Below the pieces are notes generated by a model, which saw nothing but the letters and a program-made list of their open reading frames with translations, ran no database searches and was not told the origin of the DNA. Positions 1-10,643 of a stretch of 64,000 nt of DNA are shown here, piece by piece. A program made the translations under genes and the position numbers. How positions within the stretch are numbered: position 1 is the stretch's first letter; every line of letters begins with the position of its first letter. The DNA is from Lutraria lutraria (taxonomy: Eukaryota > Mollusca > Bivalvia > Venerida > Mactridae). Where the stretch lies: NCBI GenBank assembly GCA_964023205.1, contig OZ026847.1:1920819-1984818 (forward strand). Direction: 5' to 3'.

Positions 1-1605
1 ACCTGTTGTTCTCATAAATTCTAAGAAAAATTCAATAACAAGTAGAAGCAGTTATGTGAAAGTATGCATGTAACTGTTTAAATCCTGTGACTGTTATTTT
101 CAAAATCTGATCTTTCAAAAAGTACTGGTCTGAGTACATAAGGCAACAGTCTTAATTTGCCAATGTAAATTATGAGAACTTGCTGTACAGTCCATGTAAA
201 ATGAAAAAAGTATTAATCTTTAAAGAATTAAGTTAAATCATGCAGATTTCATATTTGGTTTAACTTTGGATATGAATTTGGTAGTAATAAGGAGCATAAC
301 TGTGCAAAAAAGAAAATTTACATGATGTTATCCAAGTTTTCATTAATAGCATCAAGAACACTGGAGAAAACCCTGCGAACAGTGGTCTTTCTGACACCAT
401 GTAGTCTGTAGATCCGCATTTTGGAGAAAAACCACCTTTGGATAGACTTTGCAAACCTATCTGAATCTGAAAAAGTAGTAAAAATATGTAAGTACCATAG
501 TTTCAGACCAGACAGTACGGATCTAAAAAAAGAGTCATAATCAATTAAGGTAGGAATTTAATGATATATCAAATTGATATTGAAGAAAATCAAGAAATAC
601 CTATCACATTTTACATTAACTTAAGTTTTGTTGATTGATGTGCATCCAGTAATTTCATGATATGCAATAACTTTACACTGATGAATCTCAAACAGAGTTA
701 CAACCCTTGTTTTGTATAACCATTTCTGGCATTGTGTCTCATCCCATTCCCATATATTTACATGAAAGTGTTGAAACATTGCATAACTGGTTATGAGTTA
801 CAGTTTTTGTGCCCGATCTAGCTTAATTAATGAATAGCGAGTGTAAATTTCGTTCAGATCACTTGGAACGGGTTGGTCAGATCATGTGCGTTGTATAAAA
901 TTAAAATTCTTTATCATTTACTATTTAAATAACGCTTTCCTGTGCATATTAATTAACTGAAATACGCTAATTAAGTTCTGATTAATAAATGAAAACTGCA
1001 ACACCCTTTAGTTATCTTTCAATATCAAACGTGCACGTCTTAGTGAATTTCTTCGTTGTCTTCTGCAGACGGCCGGATTGTTTATATGGACAAAAATGAG
1101 GTGACACCGGGTATTGGCGAAATATATACTAATCCGTAATTATCAACTGACGAATCGGCACGCGTGTATTTGATTTTTACTCACCTTCGTTAGGACTGGC
1201 ACAGACTGACTTCTAGAATACTTCCACTCTAATGATCGCCCGAGAAGATCACGCAGATATCATAGTGCGCGGCCTTGCCCAGCAGGTACCTATCAATCCT
1301 CCAGGGGGCTGCAACTCACTTAGTTTATCCAAATTAACCAATTTCTGGTGAAAAAGCCGTCTTTTACGTCTATTTCTAGGTCCTACAACAAACGCTGCGG
1401 CCATATTTACGAAACTTACGACAGGTTGGGACCGTTCTTAACTTTTGCACAGTAACTTTCGAATTCGTAGCACCTGCTTGCGTAAGAAAATATTGATGAA
1501 ACGCTTTTAAGATCGTACGAAGTTCGTACGAAAAACTTACGCAAATTCTTATCGTAAGAACGTTGATAAAAACGGGCCCTATATGCACGGGTATGTGATA
1601 ATTTT
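1..1605. other. Non-coding AT-rich sequence
   Basis: I see no convincing exon, RNA gene or structured repeat in this stretch. Open frames are short, lack domain motifs and are of the kind expected by chance in AT-rich DNA. Confidence 0.5.
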
Positions 1606-1894
1606 GTATACTCGCCTGATAACAATGGGATAGTGGACTGATATATATCTATAAGTCTTTGTTGATGTCAAAATAAACTGTTTGCCACAAAAACGTTTTA
1701 CAGTCCAGAAACCGCCTTCTGAAAACAGATCTATAGTGTAAAATGTGAGGCTTTTAATTTCAGTGAAATTCCTTAAGCGTGTTGATTGTTGATAACAACT
1801 TTTAATATGTCTTTGATATTTAAAAAAATCCATAATTCCATAAGACTTATAGATATATCAGTCCAGTTATCCCATTGTAATCAGGTGAGCATAT
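1606..1894. mobile_element. MITE-like element with about 53-bp inverted ends
   Basis: The segment near 1606-1659 recurs as an imperfect reverse complement at 1842-1894. Shared blocks include AATGGGATA and TATCTATAAGTCTT. The roughly 290-bp size, absence of coding capacity and inverted ends fit a non-autonomous DNA transposon. No target-site duplication is clear, so the superfamily is unassigned. Confidence 0.6.
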
Positions 1895-2165
1895 AGAATT
1901 TTTAATAATTTATTACCTAATTATCTGAGCTAATGATTTTGTATCGTACCTGCCAACCATGATGGATAGAAATCGCATTTCAATGTTTTTCAATCGAGTT
2001 TGAGATCATTATTTCTGTTGGTAGTTGGAACAGATGACTTTGTACACGTCCAATTAATTTCACTGGTGTTACTTTCATCGGAACAGAAGTAGTTAATGAT
2101 GTTTACGTAAACATAATTATATTATCGTTAAACAAAAAGGTTAGACTTTTGAATATTTGGAAGAA

Positions 2166-2379
2166 ATGGATTCGTACTCAAAAACGTACATTTTTGTGTT
2201 TGTGGTATTGCGTTTCACATCTTCGCTGGGAAGTTTTTATTTCTTTGAGCAAAGACAATTACCATTACTGTTTGATAAGCAAGGGTATATAGTTGAAGAA
2301 ATAGTCGCAGGGAATGCGATTGAATGTAACAGGCGATGTGTAGCCATTGGATGTGCTGGGACTCTGTTCAGAAATAGCG
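2166..2379 (+). CDS. Exon 1: signal peptide and PAN/apple-like start of a kringle protein
   Basis: ATG at 2166 opens 71 codons plus one base, ending at a good donor (GTAAGT at 2380). The first ~22 residues form a hydrophobic signal-peptide-like segment (core YIFVFVVL), so the product should be secreted. Residues ~30-70 contain C-x3-C-x4-C in ECNRRCVAIGCAG, which resembles the N-terminal half of a PAN/apple module; this assignment is tentative because only half a module is visible. The intron phase is 1, matching the phase-1 kringle exon at 4521 on the same strand, and splicing would join them in frame. The TTG codon three codons upstream was not used because a proper ATG follows immediately. 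PAN plus kringle occurs in plasminogen- and HGF-like proteins, but no protease domain is seen here. Confidence 0.6.
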
Positions 2380-4520
2380 GTAAGTTATATTTTGAAACGA
2401 TTTTGAATACAAATGTAAGCTACCTGTTAATTAATTATTTTAGTATACGTACTTTTTATTGTAGTTCAATTAATTAGTCTGTTTTGGGATGACGAGACAC
2501 TTTTTGGCAGCGACCTGGCCCTTCAGAATTCATTTCTGAAATCGGCCAACTGGAAAGTCTACTATTTTTGTCGCTCGTCATGAGCCCGATATGAACAATA
2601 TGTACTTGTATGTTGTAAATAAATACATTGTATACACTTGACTTATTGTTGATACATTTTCTTACTCTACATGGATAATGAATATTAGATAGTTAGTAGT
2701 GACAGCGAATGATTATAAAAAAAATTCTATTAATTATACATTTTCAAGAATTTATTATGAAAACAGAAAAACTACTATAGCATGGGCTAGATTTTTGACT
2801 CTGAAGAAAAGCAGGGCTTTCGTCGGATTAGTAATAAAATGTGTTGTTTTAGACTTATTACAATGTTCATTATAAATCTAACGATGTCTTATGTATTGTT
2901 CTGAACTTAGTGAAAATTTATTCTGTTCTCTTTGTAGTTTTAAAGTTATTGCGAACAGGTACGAATTGCATTTCTCAAACGTGCGTACGAATACATTTAT
3001 CACTGTGTATAGTGATATACTATAGTATTTTTGTGTTGATAAGTCAATCTTACTGTTGATGCATTATCTATCACTATTTTAAATTGTGTATATAACATTT
3101 TATCCTGTTTCTACATTGTTTTTAGACCTAATAAAGCAGTGACTGGATAAACCTGGCTTTATCCTGTCACTAGATCACGTGGTTTGCTCTATTTCGTCAC
3201 TTTGTATTCATACGCGCCGTAGTCCGCTCGTTATACAACAAAGTGTGCTTTTTATGTTACAAAATGATACAATGATGTATAAACAAAGTGGATGTTTAAA
3301 TCTCAACGTACTCTAAGAGTTTTTATTCTAAATAACGTGACGATTGTATGGGACTATTTAACTGTCGCGTCATGTTGCTGAACGGTTATGACGATGTTAA
3401 AGAGAGGCATTGCGTGCGTTTTTAAATCCAAATAAATAGAGTTTTGAGACTTATTTTCGTGTAGAAACAGATATTTTGTTGCAGCAACAGGATAAATCGA
3501 ATTCATGGTTGGTGCTGAGATGGAGAAAGTTTATCCGGTTCGGCACGAAAGCTAAAATGGGCTCGCCAGAGGCTCGCCCATTTCAGCTTTCTAAGCCTCA
3601 TCGGATAAACCTTCTCCATTTCGGCACCAACCATGTATTCTCTATGTAATTTACATGTAATAATCATTGTACTGTAAATATATAGCATATCACCTTTTGA
3701 GTTGGAAATAAAGATATTGAATTGAATTGTATTAATCTGCCGAAAATGTTTTGACAAATATAGTTCTTAAGTTGTGTAGTTCTTGACTGATTGAGTCAGG
3801 TTTTAAAAAATATCAAATTTGTCTTATTGTATGGAAAGAGATTCTTTTTGAGCGGTTAAAGTATAAAAAGTTGCATTTTTATCTATCCCCACTCAGTTGA
3901 TTCTCCGTTTTCTTCTTGTGGATTTATCCAAGTTTTTGTTCTTTTTTTAAATACCCTTCATTTTGTGTACCTGTACGTATGTACCTAGTTTTACAGACAA
4001 ATATATATCTTAAATTGTATAGTTCTTTTCTTACATTAATCTAATTCTCCGTATTGCTTGGAAAATAAAATTCATTGTGTGTGCCTCAAGAGACTTAATT
4101 TAAAAGACAGACCCGAATGCTTTAGTAGTCATGCAATTTTTATTCCCATTAATGTTAATTCATTCTACATGAAATTAAAGTTATTGTTATTTATCTCTTT
4201 TATTTATCAATCAAGGGGTGTTTGCCGGGTATGACCGCTTAGTTAATATTGTGAATGTTTTTAGTAATGTTGTTTCATTCATATGTTCGTCCGTCAGTTC
4301 GTTTATTCTTTTGTTCGTTCGCTCGTCTGTTCGTGTTTTTTTCATTTATCCAATCATTCATTTATCAATTAATTCATGCATCATTCATTTATATATTTGC
4401 TTTTTGTATTTGATCATCGTCTCAACATTATATAATTACCACTGTTATTGTATTTTGAGGATGAAAATATAATTACATGGATTTATGGAGACTTAAAGTA
4501 AAATAATTGTCACATTTCAG
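2380..4520 (+). other. Intron between the PAN-like and kringle exons
   Basis: It begins GTAAGT and ends TTTCAG. I see no further phase-1 exon inside it, though a divergent exon completing the PAN module could be missed. It contains a 132-bp hairpin at 3504-3635 and a LINE-tail-like stretch near 3700. Confidence 0.45.
3504..3635. repeat. 132-bp long hairpin
   Basis: Arms starting CATGGTTGGTGC and ending GCACCAACCATG pair along most of their length, with inner blocks AAAGCTAAAATGGGC and GCCCATTTCAGCTTT around a short centre near 3570. The arms differ by several substitutions and small indels, so this is an inverted duplication rather than a perfect palindrome. It may be a small fold-back MITE; no coding content. 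Confidence 0.7.
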
Positions 4521-4772
4521 ATCAAACGGACGACAACAAATGTTATAATACAACAACGCATTTTGGCTACACGGGTACACTGAACACGACCATATCGGGT
4601 CGTACTTGTCAACGATGGGATGTTACGACCCCCCACTCCCATTCAGTGATTCTCCCAGGGGCAGAGAACTTCTGCAGAGACCCAGACTCCAGTGGTCATC
4701 CTTGGTGTTACACAACTGATTCTTTGGTCAGATGGCAGTTTTGTGATGTTTGCAAATGTATGACGCCGGGAA
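4521..4772 (+). CDS. Kringle-domain exon
   Basis: The exon runs from acceptor TTTCAG (ends 4520) to donor GTGAGT (4773). It is 252 bp and symmetrical phase 1-1, the classic exon class of shuffled extracellular modules. The translation holds a whole kringle: the first Cys in KCYN, then GYTG, the block GRTCQRWD, the NFCRDPD block, PWCYTTD, and the closing RWQFCDVC. All six kringle cysteines are visible, plus an extra Cys soon after the last. In other proteins the NFCRDPD and PWCYTTD blocks surround the lysine-binding pocket. The fold should be a secreted, disulphide-bonded ligand- or protein-binding module. Joining to exon 1 (ends 2379) stays in frame. Whether a protease or receptor part follows is not visible. 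Confidence 0.9.
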
Positions 4773-5031
4773 GTGAGTATACTGGCATGTATTAGCTTCT
4801 TGTTGATTTCTACGTGGCTTTCAAAACGAAAAATACCTATCATTGATTCATTATTCACCAATTTTATATCTATGTAACATATAAACAAACTTAAAAAAGC
4901 TCATTTTTAAACATATGAATTCGTTGTGACTTTTGTTGTCTATATGAACAATTTTAAAACGAACTGAATAACGATTCAGCATACACAATGGAAGGATAAT
5001 ACGTCATGGCACACCTGCTAAATGCTTCTCG

Positions 5032-5150
5032 GGATAGTTTAGCTGTCCATGACCGTCGTTCTTGTTTCATGTTACACTGCAAACTAGTCCATATAAGTTC
5101 AGTTTCCAGGTGTACTTTCAGTACTTCGATTTTGTAAACAATCTCTGGAC
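5032..5150 (+). repeat. Dispersed repeat family A, copy 1
   Basis: This is a divergent copy of a sequence also found near 11345, 25142 and 26302. Shared landmarks are an AAACTAGT block, then AAGTTCAGTTTCC, then TACTTTCAGTACTT. Copies are roughly 120-210 bp, non-coding, and carry short inverted AAAGTACT/AGTACTTT motifs, suggesting a MITE. Confidence 0.6.
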
Positions 5151-6492
5151 TTAGAGGTTAATTGTTTTCTGTATGAAATGATTTAAGTAGCATAAAATGA
5201 TGTAGTGCACCAAAGATTGACTGTCGTATATCCTACCACTGATACATGTCATGATTTATTTCAGCAACATGCAGACTATACAGTTCAACATTTGATCCAG
5301 ATTCCTATAGAGATAATTACGAGTATTACATCAAGATATGAACAAAAGACAACTTTAGATCTTCATGCATTCATATTTAATCTACTATAATTTCTTACAC
5401 TGCATGGATAAACAGATCTAATATACTAGTATACTGATTGATCTACATATTACAATCAGCATGAATATTGTGCCCCCTGGGACATCAGACTTAATCGGCT
5501 TATTTCCACAACCCCGTATGTCATTTTTTCACATTTTGAGAAAATCGCATTTGAAGTTTTGAACTGCAATAACTTTTTTATAATTGATGACACATGAATG
5601 AATTTTTATGTGCATATGTAAAATTATGTCATCTACTTATATTCCAAATTTTATAAATATGTATTGAACCAGTTTGCTATTATTTCAAATTATATTTTTC
5701 AAAATTCTGTTGTTAATCAGAAAATGCTAGTCAAAATTGAATTCTAAAACCCCATATTGAGATGCGGGTTTTTAGCAACATCTTCATGGCACTTCTAAAA
5801 CCTAAACCTGAGATACGGGGTTCTTAGAGAAACAAATACGACAAAAAGTGAGAAGTGGAGTAATGTTCGGATGGTAAAGAAGATAAACACAAATAAACTA
5901 AGATGAAACTATTATTTACATCTAGCACAACGAGTTAACACACGTCTTATAAAACATTGAATTACAAAGACGTCATCCTGACATATCAATAACTAGCAAT
6001 ATAGTTAAAATTAAACCATCGATAACACCGTAAACTCCGTATATATAATCATGCAAAACTCAGTTTACTGACTAGATACTAGTATTTATGATAAAAATAT
6101 TTCACATATTATATGGTTTGTCGGGATATACTGTAATGTCACCTAATTACTTTTGTAAATGACATTCCGTAACAGTCTACCTTTGTTTCTTTGACTGTGC
6201 ATCATATTTAAAATCTTAAAGGAATCTATCTTCAAGTATGCTAGCACTCCAAAGTATTTTTTATAAACACAATTTTCCCCATGTTCATTCAGAATTCGCT
6301 TTATGACTAAGCTTGGTTATTCTGTTGCTTCTGTATAGTATACAAATATTTGATCTTCATACACTTACATGTATATCTACAATGCCCTTTACAGTCTTTC
6401 TGAATTTTGATATCCTTCTTCTGTAGCTGGTCTCCTCTCGAACTTAAGTATTTTTTTCATGTCTGGCCCCTACGTTTTCTTATATTGTTTTG

Positions 6493-6960
6493 CTAATTAC
6501 CCGGGTCTTTAAATCTTTTCCTACTTCTATTAAGAGTATCTTCTATACGGACTTCTAATTTATTTGCATTTGTACTATTGTCAATAACCTCAATTGAATC
6601 AGTGTATGGCCCAGTATCTGTTGTTAGTTCTACATCTTCCGTTTCAGATCCTTTCTTATCAGCATTGCTTATATTAACTTCTGCATCTACGCTGCTACAT
6701 TTGTATTTTGAGAATATGAACAGTTTTATTCCATTTCTTCAACAAATAATGAGAGGAATGTGTCTGCATCATACAATTGAATGGTATATAACCAATTCAT
6801 TGTAGCTTGCATCAACAAAAAAAAAGTTTACATTATCTGGTTTACATTCCGGGCTATTCAAAACATCGGTGTCATGCTCAATATCATTGTATTTATCATC
6901 CTCAAATGTGTCAATCTCGTTTGCTGTCTCTTTATAACAAGCAGTTGTAATCACACACAC
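6493..6960 (-). pseudogene. Coding-like remnant, unrecognised
   Basis: On the minus strand an 81-codon stop-free stretch (6738 down to 6496, stop at 6495-6493) has an acidic, Ser/Thr-rich composition and a basic end (NRSRKRFKDPGN). Another frame at 6960-6769 is similarly acidic (block TFEDDKYNDIEHDTDV) and derails after an A/T homopolymer near 6825. A segment containing FVEEME occurs twice (near 7050 and 6735), indicating an internal duplication. No splice-consistent gene could be assembled and no family is recognised. It could be a decayed receptor tail, or transposon coding sequence of the enclosing inverted-repeat element. Confidence 0.3.
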
Positions 6961-7499
6961 CCGCGACTTCTGTACTAGATCTGCATTTATCCTTATTGTT
7001 TACAGCTGGTTCTGTATATTTCAAGAATGTGGGCTGTGGTTTCCATTTCTTCAACGAACGATGAAGCCATCATATCCGTATTGCACACATGTACTGTATA
7101 TATTTCATTGTTGTTAATGTGATGGAGGTACTCAAAGACAACAGTTTGAGATATGATCTGTTCAAACTTTCACGAACAGTGACGTCCAGTGTTTTATGGA
7201 AATATACATAATGCCAATATATATTTTCATTGTTTACAATGCTTTATGTCCAGAGATCATTGCAAGCGTCAACAGTGATCAGCGACTAAAAGTCTTGTTA
7301 AAACATATGTTTTAAAGAGTATATTGTGTAATGTTTGTAAAACTTAAGTATAAAGTTCTATTCCATATTAAAAAACAACATGGAAATCTTCATTTACAAA
7401 AAGTTCACTTTCGGAAAGGTCCACAATCCTAGTATTTGCAGCATAAAAAGAAAGCATATGTGAAAGCTTGCCTGTGTGAAAATCTCTGACACCGAACTC

Positions 7500-7749
7500 T
7501 GGAACGCAATACATGACAACAGCAGTTATACGAACACCAAATTATTCTTCCCCTATAATACTATACCCCCTAACGATTCGAATCCCGAGAGGAGCGAATT
7601 ATTTCATGATATCCAGCTAGCTTATCCACTCGTGCCTGAAGTAATGCACGGAGGTGCACCTTGAGTCTTCTTCCATAATGAAAGGTAGGAGTCGCAATAT
7701 GATCTCAATATGGGTCGGTGCGAAGTTAAACCAAACAAAACAAACATAC
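7500..7749 (+). mobile_element. tRNA-derived SINE (bivalve type)
   Basis: A B-box-like ATTCGAATCCCGAGAGG lies near 7577, followed by CATGATATCCAGCTAGCTTA, then AGTAATGCACGGAGG and a 3' end GTCGGTGCGAAGTTAAACC with an (A/C)-rich tail CAAACAAAACAAAC. I recall this order of motifs from abundant bivalve tRNA-derived SINEs. The tRNA head is degraded and its 5' border is approximate. Confidence 0.75.
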
Positions 7750-8953
7750 ACACTATAAGACTGTATCAATATTCCAAACGTATCCGATATAATGTTCATC
7801 CGAACAGAGGTAATATTGACACATATGTATATCTGGTCCAGAAACAGTTTCTGCTTAATAAAATGCAAAATGATATTCACACAATAGAAACTTTCACTGA
7901 ATTCACGTAAACTTACATGGTTGTAGTAAAAATAAACGCCGTAAGTATGTTTCTGAAGTAAGTTAACAACATCATGAGCGGCCATTACAGTTTTATCCTG
8001 TATCACGTGGTACAGAATAGGACGATTTGATTGGATATAAAAGTTACGGGACTCTAGAATTAAAGTTAAGCGTAAATGGTTTGTGGAATTCGGATTAACC
8101 CAACTTAGGGGAGGCATAGAAGCATGTAAGTAGGTTCATTGTAAAGAGCTCATCGAGACGAAAAAAATGATAGCAAAATCTCAATATCGCCAAAAATTGA
8201 GTTACGGGGTTGTGGAAATAACCCGACGTTATATCATAGACAAACGTTTAGAACACGAACAGTTATTTAAGCAATTTCCATTTAAGATACGTACTCATGA
8301 ACATAAGTACATGTAGTAGAGTCCAAAACATACAAAAAATCATATCAAAAATAGGCAGAAAATAGTAGAAATATTGAATACAGAACAAGTAGAATGTATC
8401 CTATAGGAACATAGGAAAAACAACATATAACTACATGTAGTAGTTTGAACATATATTGTTTTGCTTTCGGTTCTTCGTTGTTATGTTAATCCTCATGTTT
8501 TACTATAATTTGATTATAACTGTCAGACATTAATTAATGTATAGAGCAGGTGGTTGACTAACAAGTTCGGTTTGTAGACATTGAAAGAAAATATAGATAT
8601 AAAAATGGAGAAATGAAATATTCTTAATGAACGAAATGTATGGTAGTGAGCAGAAAGTATTCTCGGTAGTGATGGTCTACAATAAATTTGTATTATAATA
8701 TTGACTGAGACTTAATCTAAAACTAGTTAAGACCATACTTTAAATATGTTAGTTTGATGTTACTCGTTGTAACAATTCTAATTAAGTTTATAACTTAACA
8801 AATTACCATCATTATATTTTATATGTTTTACGTACATGACTGTATTCATGTTTTTTCTCTTGTATTACGGTAACAAACGTGTTGTTTGTAACTATGAATG
8901 TATTAACCTTTTAATTCGTGTTGAGCTTTTCATTATATTCATTTTACTTGCAG

Positions 8954-8964
8954 GTACATTATAA
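8954..8964 (+). CDS. Possible terminal exon of the kringle gene
   Basis: An acceptor-like TTTTACTTGCAG ends at 8953. With the phase-1 kringle exon upstream, the reading frame would add three residues (STL) and stop at 8962-8964. A polyadenylation signal AATAAA follows at 9048-9053, giving a last exon of sensible length. The resulting protein would be about 158 residues: signal peptide, short PAN-like part, kringle. With so few codons this cannot be distinguished from chance. Confidence 0.25.
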
Positions 8965-9074
8965 TTCTTTAAAAAAATGACAGTCACTTCAATACATATC
9001 CAATTCACAGGCAGAAGTAACGGACCTGTGAGTGATGGTAAAATTGTAATAAATTCTACATAAAACACAATAAC

Positions 9075-9650
9075 TTAAAGGGGCATGCCCTGGAACTGTT
9101 GTGTCTTTGGTTTTATACACCAAAAATGCGTTTAACACTTGTAAAAACAATTATTACTGAAAAGTCAAAGAAGAATGTGCCTTCAAAAATGGCCCTATAA
9201 CGCACGCGTGGGTATTTATATGCCGGTTTAAATAAAAGCCTTACAAGCCTTTTATTGACGACAACGATATTTCCGATTCGTCTGAGAATTTAACTTAGCG
9301 TGCGCGCTGCCTTTCAAGCAGCAAAACAATGATATTTACCTATAATTGATCGATAGATAAGCTTTATGTCGCAAACAATGAACATGACATGAGCAATACT
9401 TACCATTTCACAGTTTGTTGACATTTTTTCCGCTTTTGACAGATCCCGAAAGGGTCGAGTTATGAAAATGACGAATATTTTCTAAGGCGTAATCGGCAGG
9501 TTTGGTAAATCTTGAAATGTGTATTTTGAGTCAAATAGCGGGACATTTCGTAAATATTTTACAGGACTTTCATTAATTGATTTAGGCATTCAAATGATAC
9601 CAATTTGATTTATATTCGAGACTCTTCAGTTCCAGGGCATGCCCCTTTAA
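9075..9650. mobile_element. 576-bp MITE with perfect 24-bp TIRs and TTAA ends
   Basis: The sequence TTAAAGGGGCATGCCCTGGA and its next 4 bases open the element at 9075 and close it as an exact reverse complement at 9627-9650. TTAA at both outer ends would fit a piggyBac-type TTAA duplication or a TA duplication. There is no coding potential, so it is non-autonomous. The perfect TIRs suggest a fairly recent insertion. Confidence 0.8.
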
Positions 9651-10643
9651 CCAATAATTACCTTAAATGAAAAATAAAATTGTCCCAAAATTTTACCCCA
9701 TTCGTGGAATTCAACTGGTATTATATACTATAAGAAGGCGTATAACTTTTCGTTTCGGTGAATAAGCACCACCTTTACAAAACACAAAATTATAAAGCAA
9801 TAAGAACTAATCTTCAAATCAAAATTTCCAGCGGATTCAGGTATTGTACTGTTTTGCACCAAATAAGACCAACACTAAATTCCTAGACCAATCCGTTTCC
9901 GAGAAATCTAACAAGAAACGCTAGAATTTTATCCGATTTCGTTTTGTCGGAAAAAATGCGGCCACCCCAAAATGGACTAATTTCACATTAATACAGATAT
10001 ACAAACTCTTACAGAAGACGCAAATTCTCGGGAAATCGGGGTTTAAACTACACCGTACACCGCCATAGCTATTATAAATGTTACGTGATTTCTAGCTTAT
10101 TTCGACCGCACGTACATTACGTCATTCATTTACAGTGTACATAAATATGAAGCATGTATGTGCCATCCAGTTATTACTGCCCCCCCCCCCCCCCCACCCC
10201 ACAGAATCCAAAGACATGACAGATATAGGTAGGGAATTTCAGAACAAACATTGCTTTGTTGGAGGAGTTTGTAAAACCATTTATACGAAGTGAAGGGTAA
10301 TTTCATAAAAAAACGAGAACTGACAGTAATCCACAGTGAGCGAAGGGAATCATATAAAGAAGACCAAAGGATTGTGGGATAGATAGAATACTGATTTATG
10401 ACAGCTGTCATAAATTGATGAATAACTTTAACTGGTTAAATCAACCTTCTAATACGACCATGTTTAGGAAGTCAACAGCTGTGCATGTTTCGATTAATTA
10501 CTTAGTATATCAGTATAAATTTTGATTGTAGTTCATATCTCAACATTGTTTCATTTTCTTCAAGAACGATTGCCTGTCTTTTTTTTGAAAAATCAGAAGA
10601 AGTTGTTTTCCCGAAGACGATAGTAGTTTAGTCTGTCATCGAA
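9651..10643. other. Non-coding region upstream of the microseminoprotein-like gene
   Basis: No exon recognised. It contains a run of 16 C at 10180-10195, followed by ACCCC. The promoter and 5' UTR of the gene starting at 10644 should lie at the right-hand end, but no clear TATA box is seen. Confidence 0.4.

Larger units (their letters stand above)
5495..8226. mobile_element. Putative 2.7-kb TIR element, degraded
   Basis: The 24 bp at 5495-5518 (TCGGCTTATTTCCACAACCC and on) match the reverse complement of 8203-8226 at 23 of 24 positions, and weaker similarity continues about 30 bp inward. Related blocks recur inside near 5757 and 5815. No target-site duplication is visible, so the ends may be TIRs of an old DNA transposon or two inverted solo repeats. 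Inside are broken coding-like frames on the minus strand (6493-6960 and around 7010-7100) and a SINE (7500-7749). Confidence 0.4.

Noticed and set aside
7617..8117. 166-codon open frame on the minus strand
   Set aside because: Its downstream part is antisense to the SINE at 7500-7749 and the rest shows no motif; a chance frame in AT-rich DNA.
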